A stretch of 64,000 nt of DNA. Source: Calothrix sp. NIES-4105. Its GTDB lineage: Bacteria; Cyanobacteriota; Cyanobacteriia; Cyanobacteriales; Nostocaceae. A program made the position numbers and the translations under genes. The first letter of the stretch is position 1. Every line of letters begins with the position of its first letter. Where the stretch lies: the NCBI RefSeq assembly GCF_002368415.1, contig NZ_AP018290.1:5221614-5285613 (forward strand), written 5' to 3'. This document shows, one piece after another, positions 36,603 through 47,008 of this stretch. The notes beneath the pieces are model-generated. The model worked only from the letters and a program-made list of their open reading frames with translations, had not been told where the DNA came from and searched no databases.

Positions 36603-37364
36603 TGATTGTTTTTTACGTTTTGCATTTGCTACACCCATTGCACCAGCCACTAACATACCACCAACCATGCCAGGTTCAGGCACACTCTGAGAATGAACAA
36701 CTTTGATTTGGTAAGCAAGTTTTGAGTTATTGGGTGTAGTGCCTGTCCAAGCAAATGAGGATTTACCAGTTAAAGTAAATGGTGTAGTAATACCGCTTAT
36801 TTGGATATAGTCAAGATCGTTAGCGCTAGTGGCTGTTGATATTAAATCCTTACCAATAGCCTCACCATTCAAAAACAAGTCTGTTAGCTTTGAAGTACCC
36901 CCAGTGTTTGCAAGGGCGAAAGTCCGCAAGAAAATATCAGTTGCAGCACCACCTTTAAAAGTGCTATCACTACTAAGTAATTGACCACCAACAGTGTACT
37001 TTACTGAGTTACCATCGTACTCAAGCTTAAAATCTACAAGTTCCCCACTTTTCCAAATGCGCTGACCTTCAGCGGCTATAGTAAGCGGTGTAAAAGTTCC
37101 ATCGCCTTTAGAAAGTAAAGGGTTGTTAATTCCCAGTTCTCTGTCTCCATTGGTCTGATTATTACCCATCCGACTTTCAGCAACGAAAGTCTCTGTGTAT
37201 TCTCCTGTATGCAGCAGGTTGTTGAATTGTGTGTCAGTAAGATTATCTCTATTAACAATAGTAAAAGCGCTAGCGGAACTCGGCGCCAAAATTATTCCAA
37301 TAGCTGACAAACCTAGAACCAGTAATAATTTTTGCTGATTTAAAAACTTCTTATAACAAACCAT
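36573..37364 (-). CDS. PEP-CTERM sorted extracellular protein
   Basis: A protein of 263 residues with an N-terminal signal peptide (hydrophobic LLLVLGLSAIGIILAPSSASA, written here as two parts: LLLVLGLSAIG then IILAPSSASA). The C-terminal sorting signal has VPEPGMVGGMLVAGAMGVA followed by basic residues. The body may be of the choice-of-anchor beta-sandwich type. Such proteins are recognised by exosortase and linked to the cell surface or exopolysaccharide. The gene runs convergently to the oxidoreductase and overlaps its end by 30 bases. Confidence 0.82.
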   Translation of the reverse strand: MVCYKKFLNQQKLLLVLGLSAIGIILAPSSASAFTIVNRDNLTDTQFNNLLHTGEYTETFVAESRMGNNQTNGDRELGINNPLLSKGDGTFTPLTIAAEGQRIWKSGELVDFKLEYDGNSVKYTVGGQLLSSDSTFKGGAATDIFLRTFALANTGGTSKLTDLFLNGEAIGKDLISTATSANDLDYIQISGITTPFTLTGKSSFAWTGTTPNNSKLAYQIKVVHSQSVPEPGMVGGMLVAGAMGVANAKRKKQSLTTNLIKHS

Positions 37365-37809
37365 TAGATTTAAAATGCATTCAGTTTATTTGATGTTTTT
37401 AAGCTTAAAACATACAAACATTACTGTCGATCAAAAACCATCTAATTCATTTAATATTTGCTTTGAGATAAAATTATTATTTGTTAACGTATAAATATTT
37501 AATACAAAACAAATATATTATACTGTGGTTTCAGTGTTATCAACTTCTTTAATCAGTAATATTACGTTTAATAAATTCGACTTTATAAAATATATATCAA
37601 AAAACAATGAGTAATTAAAAATGACTAACTCTTAAGTCATCGTTAATTACTCATGCTGATCTATTCAATTAAACGGACTAATTATCTTTACCTTCCGCAC
37701 GTGCCAATCTACCTGCGGTACACTACGTGACCAAACCTCTCTATGTCTCTGTGTCTCTGTGGTAAAAATAATTGACTGCATTGCACATCACCAGACAGAT
37801 GTGCTACAG
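37365..37809. other. intergenic region upstream of PEP-CTERM gene
   Basis: AT-rich sequence between the PEP-CTERM gene start and the sucrose-type glycosyltransferase stop. A second copy of the CTCTGTGTCTCTGTGGT dispersed repeat lies at 37737-37772. No ORF or clear promoter was recognised. Confidence 0.5.
37737..37772. repeat. dispersed CTCTGTGTCTCTGTGGT repeat, copy 2
   Basis: CTCTGTGTCTCTGTGGTAAAAATAA matches the copy at 30455-30500. Here it is downstream of the sucrose-type glycosyltransferase gene. Confidence 0.65.
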
Positions 37810-39102
37810 CTACGCGGTAGCCAGTTCTTTTGCTGGTACTGGTACTGGTACTGGTACTGGTACTGGTTGTTCGGTTAATTGAATATACAATTCACTCAGT
37901 TGCTCTGCTACACCATCCCAACTGAACTTCTTCCGAACACGGATTTTTGCTGCTTCACCTAGTTTTGCACGCCATTCTGGATTTTCTAAAATCCTGTCAA
38001 TACATGAAGCAAATGCTGGTACGTCTTGAGGTGGCGCCAATAAACCAGTTTCTTCAGGAACAACTGTAAACTGAAGTCCACCAACATCACTAGCGATAAC
38101 TGGTGTACCGCTAGCCATTGCTTCAATCGCAACTAATCCAAATGGTTCATAATGACTAGGAACTACACATACATCTGCCGCTGCATAATAGGTTGGCAAA
38201 ATATCCTGACTCAAACGACCTGCGAATGTTGTACACTCACGTAGTCCTAATTCATCAACAATACTTTCAATACGGTCGCGCTCAATTCCATCACTCTGTC
38301 CAGGAACGCTACCACCACCAATTATTAACTGCAATTTCTCATCACCATAAAACTTAGACTCTCGTAACGCACGTACTAAAGTCTCAATACCTTTACGCGG
38401 GTCAAATCGTCCTACATATAATACTACTTTTGCTTCATTCTTAATTCCTAATGCTGCTCTTGCTGCATCTCGGTCTACCGAACCAAACCGTCTAGTATCT
38501 GTACCACAAGGAATGATATCTATTTCTCCTTTTGTTGATACCAACTGACGCATGTGCGCTTTCTCTTGTGGACTTGTCGCTACTATACGCTCTGCTGTTT
38601 CCAACACTTGACACTCTACATCAAGTCGCTTCGCCGCAATTGTTGGAATATCATCTATTGTTGCGTACTTAACGGCGCCAAGAGAATGATAAGTATGAAC
38701 CTGCTTACACCCTATTTTTTTCTTTAACTGCATTCCTACCCAACTCGAAAGCCAGTAGTTTGTATGCACTAACTCATAGGTAAGATTGTTTTCTTGCTGA
38801 AATTTTAAAAACTTCTCAATAAATTCTGGTAAGTGACCAAACAACTCATCTCGTGGAATAAATTCCAAAGCACCAGCACTAAAACGAATAGTTCGGCAGT
38901 TTGGCATGTGTTGAACGATTTCTTCTTGCGCTGCACTGACTCTGCGCGTGTACATGTCAACTTGCCATCCAAGTCGAGCTAGAGCTTCCCCTACGTTACG
39001 CACGTAGACATTTTGCCCTCCAGCTTCTTCTTTGCCAAACTCAATCGCTGGATCTCCGTGGACTGAAATTAAAGCGATGCGCCGTTCTGTTTTAGTGTTC
39101 AT
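37810..39102 (-). CDS. sucrose-phosphate-synthase-like GT4 glycosyltransferase
   Basis: A protein of 430 residues. The N-terminal SVHGDPAIEFGKEEAGGQNVYV resembles cyanobacterial sucrose-phosphate synthase and sucrose synthase. HTNYWLSSW and QVHTYHSLGAVK follow, and the donor domain has YVGRFDPRKGIETLVRAL and EPFGLVAIEAMASG (E-x7-E). There is no phosphatase domain, as in the short SPS type. SPS makes sucrose-6-phosphate from UDP-glucose and fructose-6-phosphate, used in salt and drought tolerance and in heterocyst carbon supply. The C-terminus ends with five VP dipeptides encoded by a hexanucleotide repeat. A related GT4 function is possible. Confidence 0.75.
   Translation of the reverse strand: MNTKTERRIALISVHGDPAIEFGKEEAGGQNVYVRNVGEALARLGWQVDMYTRRVSAAQEEIVQHMPNCRTIRFSAGALEFIPRDELFGHLPEFIEKFLKFQQENNLTYELVHTNYWLSSWVGMQLKKKIGCKQVHTYHSLGAVKYATIDDIPTIAAKRLDVECQVLETAERIVATSPQEKAHMRQLVSTKGEIDIIPCGTDTRRFGSVDRDAARAALGIKNEAKVVLYVGRFDPRKGIETLVRALRESKFYGDEKLQLIIGGGSVPGQSDGIERDRIESIVDELGLRECTTFAGRLSQDILPTYYAAADVCVVPSHYEPFGLVAIEAMASGTPVIASDVGGLQFTVVPEETGLLAPPQDVPAFASCIDRILENPEWRAKLGEAAKIRVRKKFSWDGVAEQLSELYIQLTEQPVPVPVPVPVPAKELATA
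37835..37867. repeat. hexanucleotide (GGTACT)n microsatellite in coding sequence
   Basis: Five GGTACT units plus GGT on the plus strand encode PVPVPVPVPVP on the minus strand near the end of the SPS-like gene. Because the unit is six bases, changes in number keep the frame and only alter the length of the VP tail. Confidence 0.9.
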
Positions 39103-40131
39103 AGTTTTTTGGTTTTTTCTTTTACTGAGGTATTAAGTGGCTCAAGAAACGAGTTTATTCTTTTTACCTCAATCTGTGGAAAGTTTAATAATTAATATCT
39201 TAATTTACTTTGTGAATTATTTTTATACATCTTCTCTAAGAAATATGCTTTTTTTCGTAAGTATTAGATTTGATTATTCTATAGTCATATTCAATTTTTC
39301 TTATAACTATTAGGGATACTTCTTAATATATATATAGCGCTTTAATCCTTACTCTATAAAGGTTTGCTTTCTATGAAAATAACAAAAGTTACAGCTACGT
39401 TGCTAATAACTTTAGCAGGAAAGCTGTAATTAAAAAAATAATTTATACTGCTCTATTTTAATCGTCTATAAACTTTCATAAATTTACCTAAAGAAATATT
39501 TTTCCTACGATAAATAAATTCTGAAGGCTGATGTTTTTCCTATTTTCTACAACACTAACGATTTGTTGCTGTTTTGTTAGGGATTATACTAACCGCCTTA
39601 TAAGTACAAAATTGTTACAGGGGATACAATTTGTTAAAAAAGTTGACAATTGTAATAACGTTTAGAGTTTTTATATTAAACTTTGTAAAATAAAATTTAA
39701 TCTGACATTGGTAATAAAAGCGCTTTTCTACCTTGCGATTTTTACAGCTAAGTGTATATATAGCTTTAAATTGATGATAATCATTGGTTATTGTTAATCT
39801 TTTGTATAAAAAAGAACGTACTTACGGATGTAAATACGTTTAGAAACTTAACGAACAAAAAAAGATGACTTTATATTAGGAGTCATCAAATCTTTTTATA
39901 TAAAAGTATTGATAAAAATTTAGGCGCCGATTTGTAGCGATGTTCGGCAAGGTATATAAGTAAGCTAAAAAGCTATGTAACTCGTAAATAATGTTCAATA
40001 AATAAAATCAGGTTATGGTTGGACGCTCGATAACGAGCGCAAACCACCATACACAAGACTTTGTTTTGTTACGATACCAGTTTTGCCGCTTTTAGAGGAA
40101 GATAAAAATTAAAAATCAATAAACTTGGTTT
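39103..40131. other. 1-kb intergenic region, no gene recognised
   Basis: AT-rich region upstream of the SPS-like gene and downstream of rbp. It has an IR AAATTGT...ACAATTT around 39610 with TTGACAATTGTAATAACG following at about 39650 on the plus strand, which could be a promoter or regulator site. A single GGCGCC lies at about 39922. An AT-rich perfect inverted repeat at 40104-40140 (see terminator) closes it. No tRNA or ORF was identified. Confidence 0.5.
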
Positions 40132-40140
40132 TTAATTTTT
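40104..40140 (-). terminator. AT-rich 12-bp inverted repeat downstream of rbp
   Basis: AAAAATTAAAAA (40104-40115) and TTTTTAATTTTT (40129-40140) are perfect complements with a 13-base loop. It is 20 bases after the rbp stop. The stem has no GC, so termination would be weak; it may instead be an RNA processing or stability element. Confidence 0.4.
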
Positions 40141-40159
40141 AATCTTGCTCGGATCGGAA

Positions 40160-40681
40160 TTAATTTGTGGTTTGTGCAGCAAGCCGTTGTTTGAGTGTTT
40201 CCAACTGTGCTGCCCAGCGTGGGTCTGGACGAATAGCATCGGAGTCTCCACTCGTTGTTGATACGGTTTCTTTCTGATTGCTACCACCACGACGTGATTT
40301 TTTCGAGCTTTTCCTTCCCTCTCTATTTCCACCACCACCGCTGCTAACTGGAGCTGCGTTGCTGCTACTTTCTCTCTTTTCTTTAATTGGCGCCGCAGTC
40401 GGTTGCTGTTCATCACCCTCCTCACCTTTTGTTCGAGGCAAAGCCTTTTCTAGCTTGATGGGAGAATCTTTGAACATCTGACCGTTATATTTCTCAATAA
40501 TCGCGTCAGCTTGGTCGTCATTATTGACCGTTAAAAAACCGAAACCACGGCATTTACCCGTTTTTCGGTCTTTTATCAACTTCGTTGTTACAGCATCGCC
40601 TTCTGCAGCAAAGACAGCTTGTAAGTCTTGACGATCAATTTCTTCTTTTGGCAAATTGCCTATGTATAGGCGAACAGACAT
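40160..40681 (-). CDS. RRM-type RNA-binding protein (Rbp)
   Basis: A protein of 173 residues with one N-terminal RRM: RNP2 is VRLYIGNLP (about 3-11), RNP1 is KCRGFGFLTV (about 43-52). A low-complexity tail rich in Gly, Ser, Lys and Arg follows (SSGGGGNREG, SKKSRRGG). Cyanobacterial Rbp proteins of this form bind mRNA and are often cold-induced. The start is ATG 40681, because GGAGGT lies just upstream and would otherwise be coding. The final segment RPDPRWAAQLETLKQRLA is conserved in this family. Confidence 0.9.
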   Translation of the reverse strand: MSVRLYIGNLPKEEIDRQDLQAVFAAEGDAVTTKLIKDRKTGKCRGFGFLTVNNDDQADAIIEKYNGQMFKDSPIKLEKALPRTKGEEGDEQQPTAAPIKEKRESSSNAAPVSSGGGGNREGRKSSKKSRRGGSNQKETVSTTSGDSDAIRPDPRWAAQLETLKQRLAAQTTN

Positions 40682-41331
40682 GAACAATACCTCCAATCAG
40701 AGAATTAATAAAACGCACGGAGAAACCATCTGTAGGCGCGAACGGTTATTGATAGATGCCATAAAATAACATTCCTGTCAGCAACCAATTTTTGTACTTA
40801 AAACTGTCATCCCATACAATACAGTCTTTCCGCAGAGTGAAGCTTATATAATACAAGAGGTACAAAGCGCCAAAAATTTCGCTTATTCTAAGAGCTTTTT
40901 ATTTTACAACTTTATTCCTGCCACTATAAACTCATTTAGTCTTTTACACTCAAAATCAAACACCATTTTTTAGATTATCACGCCCTGTTGTGCAAAGCTT
41001 GCTCAAAGCCTACATTTTTATTACTATATTTAAATATCGTAACATAAATTACATTTTTCCACCATCACTAAACGTGAAAAACCAGCCGACTTTGGCTGGT
41101 CGATTTCATGCTGTGTTGGGGGGATAAAAAAGCTTTGGGCATACAAAAAAGGCACTTCAATGATGTATAAGCAACTAAAATTTATGCACCTGGTTATGCC
41201 GACTGCACTTGTCTTCTTCAAAAAACTTATTAATAAACTTAACATTATTTCTCTAAAACCGCAACAAAAATTTACAAATAACGAAACAAAAAACAAACAG
41301 AGATTTTTAGATAATTAATTTCAATTTACAA
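40682..41331. other. 650-bp intergenic region
   Basis: Between rbp and the M48-like gene. It contains the 5' leader of rbp and the terminator-like hairpin at 41080-41106. An 88-residue frame at 41030-41296 on the minus strand looks spurious. Confidence 0.55.
41080..41106 (-). terminator. GC stem with U-run on the minus strand
   Basis: ACCAGCC and GGCTGGT form a 7-bp perfect stem around a 6-base loop. On the minus strand the stem is followed by TTTTTC, which makes a factor-independent terminator likely for minus-strand transcripts, for example from the M48-like gene that ends 230 bases upstream in that direction. Confidence 0.6.
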
Positions 41332-43557
41332 TTACCCCTTAAGTAAGATGTAGGCGCCCCATGCTTGGAAGGCAACAGCAACAACAGTAGACCAGATTGG
41401 GTGTGTACTATTGATTGTTTTACCAGTTTGTGTCTTAAGCGATTGAATGTCAAGCCAAGGTGTAGCATCTCTTCGTAACCAACCCATAACGGTTACTTGT
41501 CTGCCAATAAAATTCTGGGGGTTGACTCTTTGTCCAAATGAAACGTGATGCATTTTGATTAAGGCTGTGTTCGTTTGAAGTATTAAGTCTTGTCCTAAGC
41601 TGTTACTTACACCTTGACGACCAAGCAATTTGCCAGAAAGACTTACAAAAGAACTGTCAATGCCAATCGCAGCAGGATTTGTTAGTAAAGTAGGTAAATG
41701 CTCATTCGTTTGTAAGGCAGAGGTTGATTTTAGTTCAGGGAAGTAGACATTGAGACGGACTAAAGTTCCAATACTAAAACCAATGGCAATACAACCGATG
41801 GCAAAGCGCCAATCGTCATATATCCATTTTAGATTCAGAATTTTGAAAGCATATAGCGTTTGCCAAACCAAACCAATTAGAAAAGCAAATGCCAAACCAG
41901 TCGGAATTCCCAACCAAGGAGCGATTTGTAAACCAAAAAGTTGTTTCCTAACTTTTATCGCGCGCACTTTATCAATATCCAGTTCGCAATTTAGGCGCCC
42001 AGAGCGTGCAACAGCTAACAAGCGTTGAATCCGGTCGCCAATCAAAGGATGAGTGTTATTAATAGTCAACCAGTAACGGTAAGGGTTAAGATAATCCCAC
42101 ATCATTATAGATTCAAAATTTATATGCGGTGCAAGACTTCCTAAAGTAATACTTTGTTTCAACCCTACAGGAAAACTTATATTCAAACTTTCCAGGCGCC
42201 AGTTTGTTTGTTCTTGCTTTTGAATATCATTCGCAATACCTACAGAAATTTTGAGCAAAGCACGAGTAATACCATTTGGGTTGCCCGTTAAATTAGTCGC
42301 AAAACAGTCAGCATAATAAAGCCTCACCTGAGAAAGCGCAATCGCACATCCACTACATAAACACCAAATACCATAAATCAAGCTTGATACAACTATATAT
42401 ATATATCTAATGAAAGCTGCGCTTGTTCTATCTCCCCAAGTTGAAATCTGCTGGTATAACTTATAAATTGGAATTGTCACGACGGATACCAACGACATCA
42501 CGCTTACATCCCAATTTCGCACATGTCCTAATTGAAGCGCATATACTGCCGCGATTTCATCATCGGTTAATTGCTGTAAAAGCCCTTGACTCACTACTAT
42601 ACGAGTAGTTAAAGCAATATGTCCATATGTAAATGCAATCGGCGCCGCAATTTGGATAATCTTGGTTTGAGTCTTTCCACGAAACAGCTTATCAAATCTT
42701 TTCAAAAGTCGAACTGCTTCTGTACTATGTAAATCAAGTGCCGTAGTCTCAAGCCGCTGCATGTTATAAAATATAGAAAGCCATTGATCCAACAACCACG
42801 GTGACAATCCAGTCAATAAAAGCAATAGTACTAATAAAAATATTGTTGGGTCTTGATATAAAAGCTGTATAGGTTCAACAAATGGCAACCAAACCAATAT
42901 ATTATTGATTGATGACATTAGAAAAACGATAATTATACGCACGACCCAAAATAAAGCTACAAAAGTTCCAACCGTTAGTAATCGTAATGGTGTTAAATTT
43001 AGTTTTTGCTCTTGCCAAGTTTTCGCACGCTCACTACAACGCCAATGAATCGTCGGCAGCTTATTTGATTTAATAAGAACTAAATTACTATTCGGCTGAC
43101 TATCTTGTGGATTATTAATACTCTCATTAATCTCATTAATCTCATTGATATTTAATAATTCAGGTTTATCACCATCTTTAGGATGCAGTAGTGTTTCTAT
43201 AGCTTCTTGATTTTGTTGTATAGGGCTATCATCAAAGGGTACAAAACCTGTGGCATCTTCTTGAATACGCGCGTTAATATCAATGCGATTACGTTTGAGT
43301 AATTCCTCTAACGAACGGTTTGCCCATTCTTGAACTTGCGGGTTATTGCTTTGGGCAAGAATCTCTGAAAGAGTCATTGCACCAGCAATATCACCTGTTT
43401 TTGCATATGCGACTACCAAACCAATTTGAGCTTGCACCGCACGTGCAGGATTATCAGAAACTGCAACACTTTCCAAAATGGCTTTAGCTGTTTCCCAATC
43501 TTCACTTTTAAGAGCTGCTAACCCTGCTTCTAAAGAAGGCTTTGAATCTCTTGTCAT
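41332..43557 (-). CDS. M48-like membrane protein with lost zinc site
   Basis: A protein of 741 residues. Residues 1-100 look like helical repeats (GLAALKSEDWETAKAILES). Four or more hydrophobic segments appear between residues about 190 and 270 and later. An M48-type peptidase region follows (QRLETTALDL, TDDEIAAVYALQLGHVRNWD). Where M48 peptidases have AHELGH, this protein reads ALQLGH, and where a third ligand Glu is expected (EYEAD) it has LYYAD. Zinc binding and catalysis should therefore be lost. A C-terminal domain of about 130 residues has an OB-like pattern (RQVTVMGWLRRDATPW). It may have a scaffold or regulator role. Confidence 0.78.
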   Translation of the reverse strand: MTRDSKPSLEAGLAALKSEDWETAKAILESVAVSDNPARAVQAQIGLVVAYAKTGDIAGAMTLSEILAQSNNPQVQEWANRSLEELLKRNRIDINARIQEDATGFVPFDDSPIQQNQEAIETLLHPKDGDKPELLNINEINEINESINNPQDSQPNSNLVLIKSNKLPTIHWRCSERAKTWQEQKLNLTPLRLLTVGTFVALFWVVRIIIVFLMSSINNILVWLPFVEPIQLLYQDPTIFLLVLLLLLTGLSPWLLDQWLSIFYNMQRLETTALDLHSTEAVRLLKRFDKLFRGKTQTKIIQIAAPIAFTYGHIALTTRIVVSQGLLQQLTDDEIAAVYALQLGHVRNWDVSVMSLVSVVTIPIYKLYQQISTWGDRTSAAFIRYIYIVVSSLIYGIWCLCSGCAIALSQVRLYYADCFATNLTGNPNGITRALLKISVGIANDIQKQEQTNWRLESLNISFPVGLKQSITLGSLAPHINFESIMMWDYLNPYRYWLTINNTHPLIGDRIQRLLAVARSGRLNCELDIDKVRAIKVRKQLFGLQIAPWLGIPTGLAFAFLIGLVWQTLYAFKILNLKWIYDDWRFAIGCIAIGFSIGTLVRLNVYFPELKSTSALQTNEHLPTLLTNPAAIGIDSSFVSLSGKLLGRQGVSNSLGQDLILQTNTALIKMHHVSFGQRVNPQNFIGRQVTVMGWLRRDATPWLDIQSLKTQTGKTINSTHPIWSTVVAVAFQAWGAYILLKG

Positions 43558-43588
43558 AACGAGTTAGTTCTAATTGTAGTTGATGAAA

Positions 43589-43604
43589 TGGGGAATATTC
43601 CCCA
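43589..43604. promoter_or_regulatory. perfect 16-bp palindrome between prfC and the M48-like gene
   Basis: TGGGGAATATTCCCCA lies five bases before the prfC stop region and 31 bases before the next gene on the minus strand. It could be a weak terminator, a processing hairpin or an operator. Confidence 0.4.
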
Positions 43605-43609
43605 CTCCA

Positions 43610-45238
43610 TCACCCATTAACAGGTTGTTGTGATGAAGATACTGGTGCAATTGCACTCAATACCAAATCTGGATGGTCTTGTAAAAGTTGCCCTAAGTTC
43701 CACTCGTTGCGGAATAATAAAACCGGGCGCCCCATACTATCTTTTACAGTAGTTGTATTAAACAACCGTCCAACTTTTTCGAGTGCTTCCCAACCGTCAT
43801 TAACCCAACGAGCTACGCTGTAAGGTAGTAAATCAAGATTTGTTTCTACTCCATACTCGTTTTGTAAGCGAAACTGTACAACCTCAAATTGCAACTGACC
43901 AACAGCGGCTAAAATTGGTTCGCGTTTAGCTTCGTCAGTAGAGTACATAATTTGAACTGCCCCTTCTTCACGCAATTCAGAAACACCTTTTTGAAATTGC
44001 TTAAACTTAGAAGGATTTGGATTTCTTAAAGTTGCAAATAACTCAGGTGAGAAATAGGGTATGCCTTCATATTCTATCTTCTGCCCAGTATAAATTGTAT
44101 CGCCAATCGCAAATACACCAGGATTATTCAAACCGATTACATCACCTGCATATGCTTCATCTATCGACTCCCGCTCTTGGGCAAAAAGCTTTTGTGGACG
44201 TGATAACCGCACAGCTTTTCCAGTACGCGCGTGATTTACTGTCATATCTTTTTCAAACCTACCCGTACAAACTCGGACGAATGCTATCCGGTCACGATGT
44301 TTTGGATCCATATTCGCTTGTAATTTAAATACAAATCCTGAGAATTCTGGGTAAGTTGGTTCAACAGACCCAACACTGCTATTATGGGCGCCTGGTTTTA
44401 AAGCATACTCTAGGAAATTTTTAAGAAATAGTTCAACGCCAAAATTGGTCATTGCGCTGCCAAAAAACACAGGTGTCATCTTACCCGCATGTACTAAATC
44501 TAAATCTAACTCCGGTCCTACCCCTTCGAGAAGTTCCAAGTCATTTTTTAATTGGTAGTACAAATCTTGTTCGAGTAACTCTTCAATGCGGTTATCGCCA
44601 AGGTCAACAACCGTATCAGTAGCTTCACGGCTACCATGAGCAGTACGTTCAAACAAATGTATTTGTTGTTTGAAACGGTCGTACACTCCTTTAAACCTAT
44701 CTCCCATACCAATAGGCCAGTTTACTGCATAAGTTTGCAGCCCTAACTCTTGTTCAATCTCATCAAGTAAATCTAAAGGTTCGCGTCCTGGACGGTCAAG
44801 TTTATTAATAAATGTAAAAATTGGAATGCCGCGCAGTTTGCATACCTCAAATAACTTCCGCGTTTGTGGTTCTAGACCCTTGGCCACATCTATTAACATT
44901 ACTGCATTATCGGCAGCCGCTAAGGTTCGATATGTATCTTCGCTAAAATCTTGGTGCCCTGGTGTATCCAATAAATTGATTTGACAGTCGCTGTATTCAA
45001 ACTGTAACACCGTTGAAGTTATCGAAATACCCCGTTGTTGTTCCATCGCCATCCAGTCTGATGTTGCCTTGCGTTGCGTGCGTCGTGCTTTAACGGCGCC
45101 TGCTTCGTGAATAGCACCTCCGTACAGCAAAAGCTTTTCGGTCAGCGTTGTTTTACCCGCGTCTGGGTGAGAAATAATGGCAAAGTTTCGGCGCCGTTCA
45201 ACCGCTTGGCTAATTTCTGTCTGGAGTTCAGTTGACAT
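43610..45238 (-). CDS. prfC: peptide chain release factor 3
   Basis: A translational GTPase of 542 residues, the usual length for RF3. G1 [17 protein letters not shown]2/G3 with [14 protein letters not shown], and G4 NKLDR are all present, followed by the family-specific blocks [14 protein letters not shown] and the C-terminal [28 protein letters not shown] (shown in two parts: [28 protein letters not shown]). RF3 recycles RF1 and RF2 from the ribosome after peptide release. It is preceded by an intergenic region of about 150 bases that it shares with the divergent DUF4870 gene. Confidence 0.96.
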   Translation of the reverse strand: MSTELQTEISQAVERRRNFAIISHPDAGKTTLTEKLLLYGGAIHEAGAVKARRTQRKATSDWMAMEQQRGISITSTVLQFEYSDCQINLLDTPGHQDFSEDTYRTLAAADNAVMLIDVAKGLEPQTRKLFEVCKLRGIPIFTFINKLDRPGREPLDLLDEIEQELGLQTYAVNWPIGMGDRFKGVYDRFKQQIHLFERTAHGSREATDTVVDLGDNRIEELLEQDLYYQLKNDLELLEGVGPELDLDLVHAGKMTPVFFGSAMTNFGVELFLKNFLEYALKPGAHNSSVGSVEPTYPEFSGFVFKLQANMDPKHRDRIAFVRVCTGRFEKDMTVNHARTGKAVRLSRPQKLFAQERESIDEAYAGDVIGLNNPGVFAIGDTIYTGQKIEYEGIPYFSPELFATLRNPNPSKFKQFQKGVSELREEGAVQIMYSTDEAKREPILAAVGQLQFEVVQFRLQNEYGVETNLDLLPYSVARWVNDGWEALEKVGRLFNTTTVKDSMGRPVLLFRNEWNLGQLLQDHPDLVLSAIAPVSSSQQPVNG

Positions 45239-45424
45239 AAATGTACTTGCTTGCTCTTACTAATCTAATTTAACTTTTTTAATTAGAGGCTGGACTTTTA
45301 ATCTTAAGATATCAGTTGCCATGATAGGGTCTTTATATGGCAATTCTGATTTGATTTAATTATTCGTGAATAATCAACGTCTTCGATCCATATGACCCAA
45401 AAACAGTTCCAAGAGGAGAAAGTG

Positions 45425-45766
45425 ATGTACGACACGGATAAACGAAAGCTGCTGTCAGCACTGTGTCACGGTGCCATTTTTTTAAGCACTACGTTAGTTT
45501 CTGTTGGTATACCTATTTTTATCACTTTTGTAACCGATGACCCAATTGTCAGAGAAAATGCGAGAGAATCTATCAACTTCCATATCAATGTTTGGGTGTA
45601 TGGCTTTATTGTTGGGGTATTAGTTTCTATGACTTGGGGTGTACTAGTGCCAGTTGCGGGTATTGGTTTCCTACTACATTGGGGTTTAACAGTTTTGGCG
45701 CTGTTCTATGTTTTGAGCGACACTGAAAAGCCTTTCCGCTATCCTTTTATCTTCCGTTTAGTCTAG
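45425..45766 (+). CDS. DUF4870-family membrane protein
   Basis: A protein of 113 residues (from ATG 45425) with three hydrophobic segments and the DUF4870 pattern (RKLLSALCHGAIFLST, DDPIVRENARESINFHINVW). The role is unknown in general. ATG 45425 is preferred over 45392 because AGGAG lies six bases before it. It is divergent from prfC. Confidence 0.85.
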   Translation: MYDTDKRKLLSALCHGAIFLSTTLVSVGIPIFITFVTDDPIVRENARESINFHINVWVYGFIVGVLVSMTWGVLVPVAGIGFLLHWGLTVLALFYVLSDTEKPFRYPFIFRLV

Positions 45767-46027
45767 TCACACCTTTTTTTGTGTCTCAACTGTAACATCC
45801 GTCACAGAGAGTTTTGAGAACTTTTAATAATTTTTGCCTACATTCGATTCGATAAGTTGAACAAGCACTGTAAAATACAAAATTGCCCCACACCACAGGA
45901 GCAGTAGTAGGGCAGAGGACAGTTAAGCGCTACATGTTAGTTTGCTTTACTTACGTAAAATTCTGTCCTACGTTTGTGACGCTTTGTTAATTGTCCATTA
46001 ATAGCCGTAGAGCGTTTATAACAATTT

Positions 46028-47008
46028 ATGTTTCCCATCCATCGCCCTCGCCGCTTGCGTACTCATTCTCAACTACGCCGAATGGTACGCGAGACAGTTT
46101 TGACAACAAACGATTTAATTTATCCATTATTTGCCGTACCGGGCGAAGCAATAGCAAAAGAAGTTAAATCGATGCCAGGAGTCTTCCAGCTTTCGGTTGA
46201 TAAAATCGTTGAGGAAGCCAAGGAAGTTTATGATTTAGGAATTCCGGCAATTATATTGTTTGGTATTCCAGCAGATAAAGATGTTGATGCTACAGGAGCA
46301 TGGCACGATTGTGGCATGATTCAAAAAGCAGCCACAGCAGTAAAAGCCGCAGTTCCCGATTTGATTGTAATCGCTGATACCTGTTTATGCGAGTATACGA
46401 ATCATGGACACTGTGGTTACTTGCAAGTTGGTGATTTAACTGGAAGGGTACTAAATGACCCGACGTTAGAGTTACTTAAGAAAACAGCTGTTTCTCAAGT
46501 TAATGCAGGCGCCGACATTATAGCTCCTTCGGGAATGATGGACGGGTTTGTGCAAGCTATTCGCAGTGGTTTAGATGAAGCTGGTTTTCAAGACACACCA
46601 ATTTTATCCTACGCTGCAAAATATGCATCCGCTTACTATGGTCCATTCCGCGATGCTGCTGAGTCGGCGCCACAGTTTGGCGACCGCAGAACATATCAAA
46701 TGGATCCAGGTAACGCGCGTGAAGCGATAAAAGAAATTGAGTTGGATATTGCCGAAGGCGCCGATATGCTAATGGTAAAACCAGCTTTAGCGTACATGGA
46801 TATCATTTGGCGCGTTAAAGAAGCTAGTAACCTGCCAGTTGCAGCATATAATGTCTCTGGCGAGTACTCAATGGTAAAAGCCGCAGCATTAAACGGTTGG
46901 GTTGACGAACAGCGCGTAGTAATGGAAACATTAACAGGTTTCAAACGCGCGGGTGCAGACTTGATATTGACTTATCACGCCAAAGATGCTGCGCGGTGGT
47001 TGAGTTAA
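46028..47008 (+). CDS. hemB: delta-aminolevulinic acid dehydratase (porphobilinogen synthase)
   Basis: A protein of 326 residues. It condenses two aminolevulinic acid molecules to porphobilinogen in tetrapyrrole synthesis for chlorophyll, haem and phycobilins. The metal region is [14 protein letters not shown] (three Cys, the zinc-binding type, about 118-131). The active-site lysines are in [19 protein letters not shown] and [14 protein letters not shown]-terminal [15 protein letters not shown] matches the family start. The gene is rich in GGCGCC and CGCGCG and ends before a heptamer repeat. Confidence 0.96.
   Translation: MFPIHRPRRLRTHSQLRRMVRETVLTTNDLIYPLFAVPGEAIAKEVKSMPGVFQLSVDKIVEEAKEVYDLGIPAIILFGIPADKDVDATGAWHDCGMIQKAATAVKAAVPDLIVIADTCLCEYTNHGHCGYLQVGDLTGRVLNDPTLELLKKTAVSQVNAGADIIAPSGMMDGFVQAIRSGLDEAGFQDTPILSYAAKYASAYYGPFRDAAESAPQFGDRRTYQMDPGNAREAIKEIELDIAEGADMLMVKPALAYMDIIWRVKEASNLPVAAYNVSGEYSMVKAAALNGWVDEQRVVMETLTGFKRAGADLILTYHAKDAARWLS

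Noticed and set aside
41030-41296. 88-residue minus-strand frame
   Set aside because: It spans a terminator-like hairpin, has no good ribosome site and has low-complexity AT-rich composition.
45767-46027. Possible riboswitch upstream of hemB
   Set aside because: No conserved cobalamin or other riboswitch core was recognised in this leader; only a short GCCC/GGGC pairing is visible.
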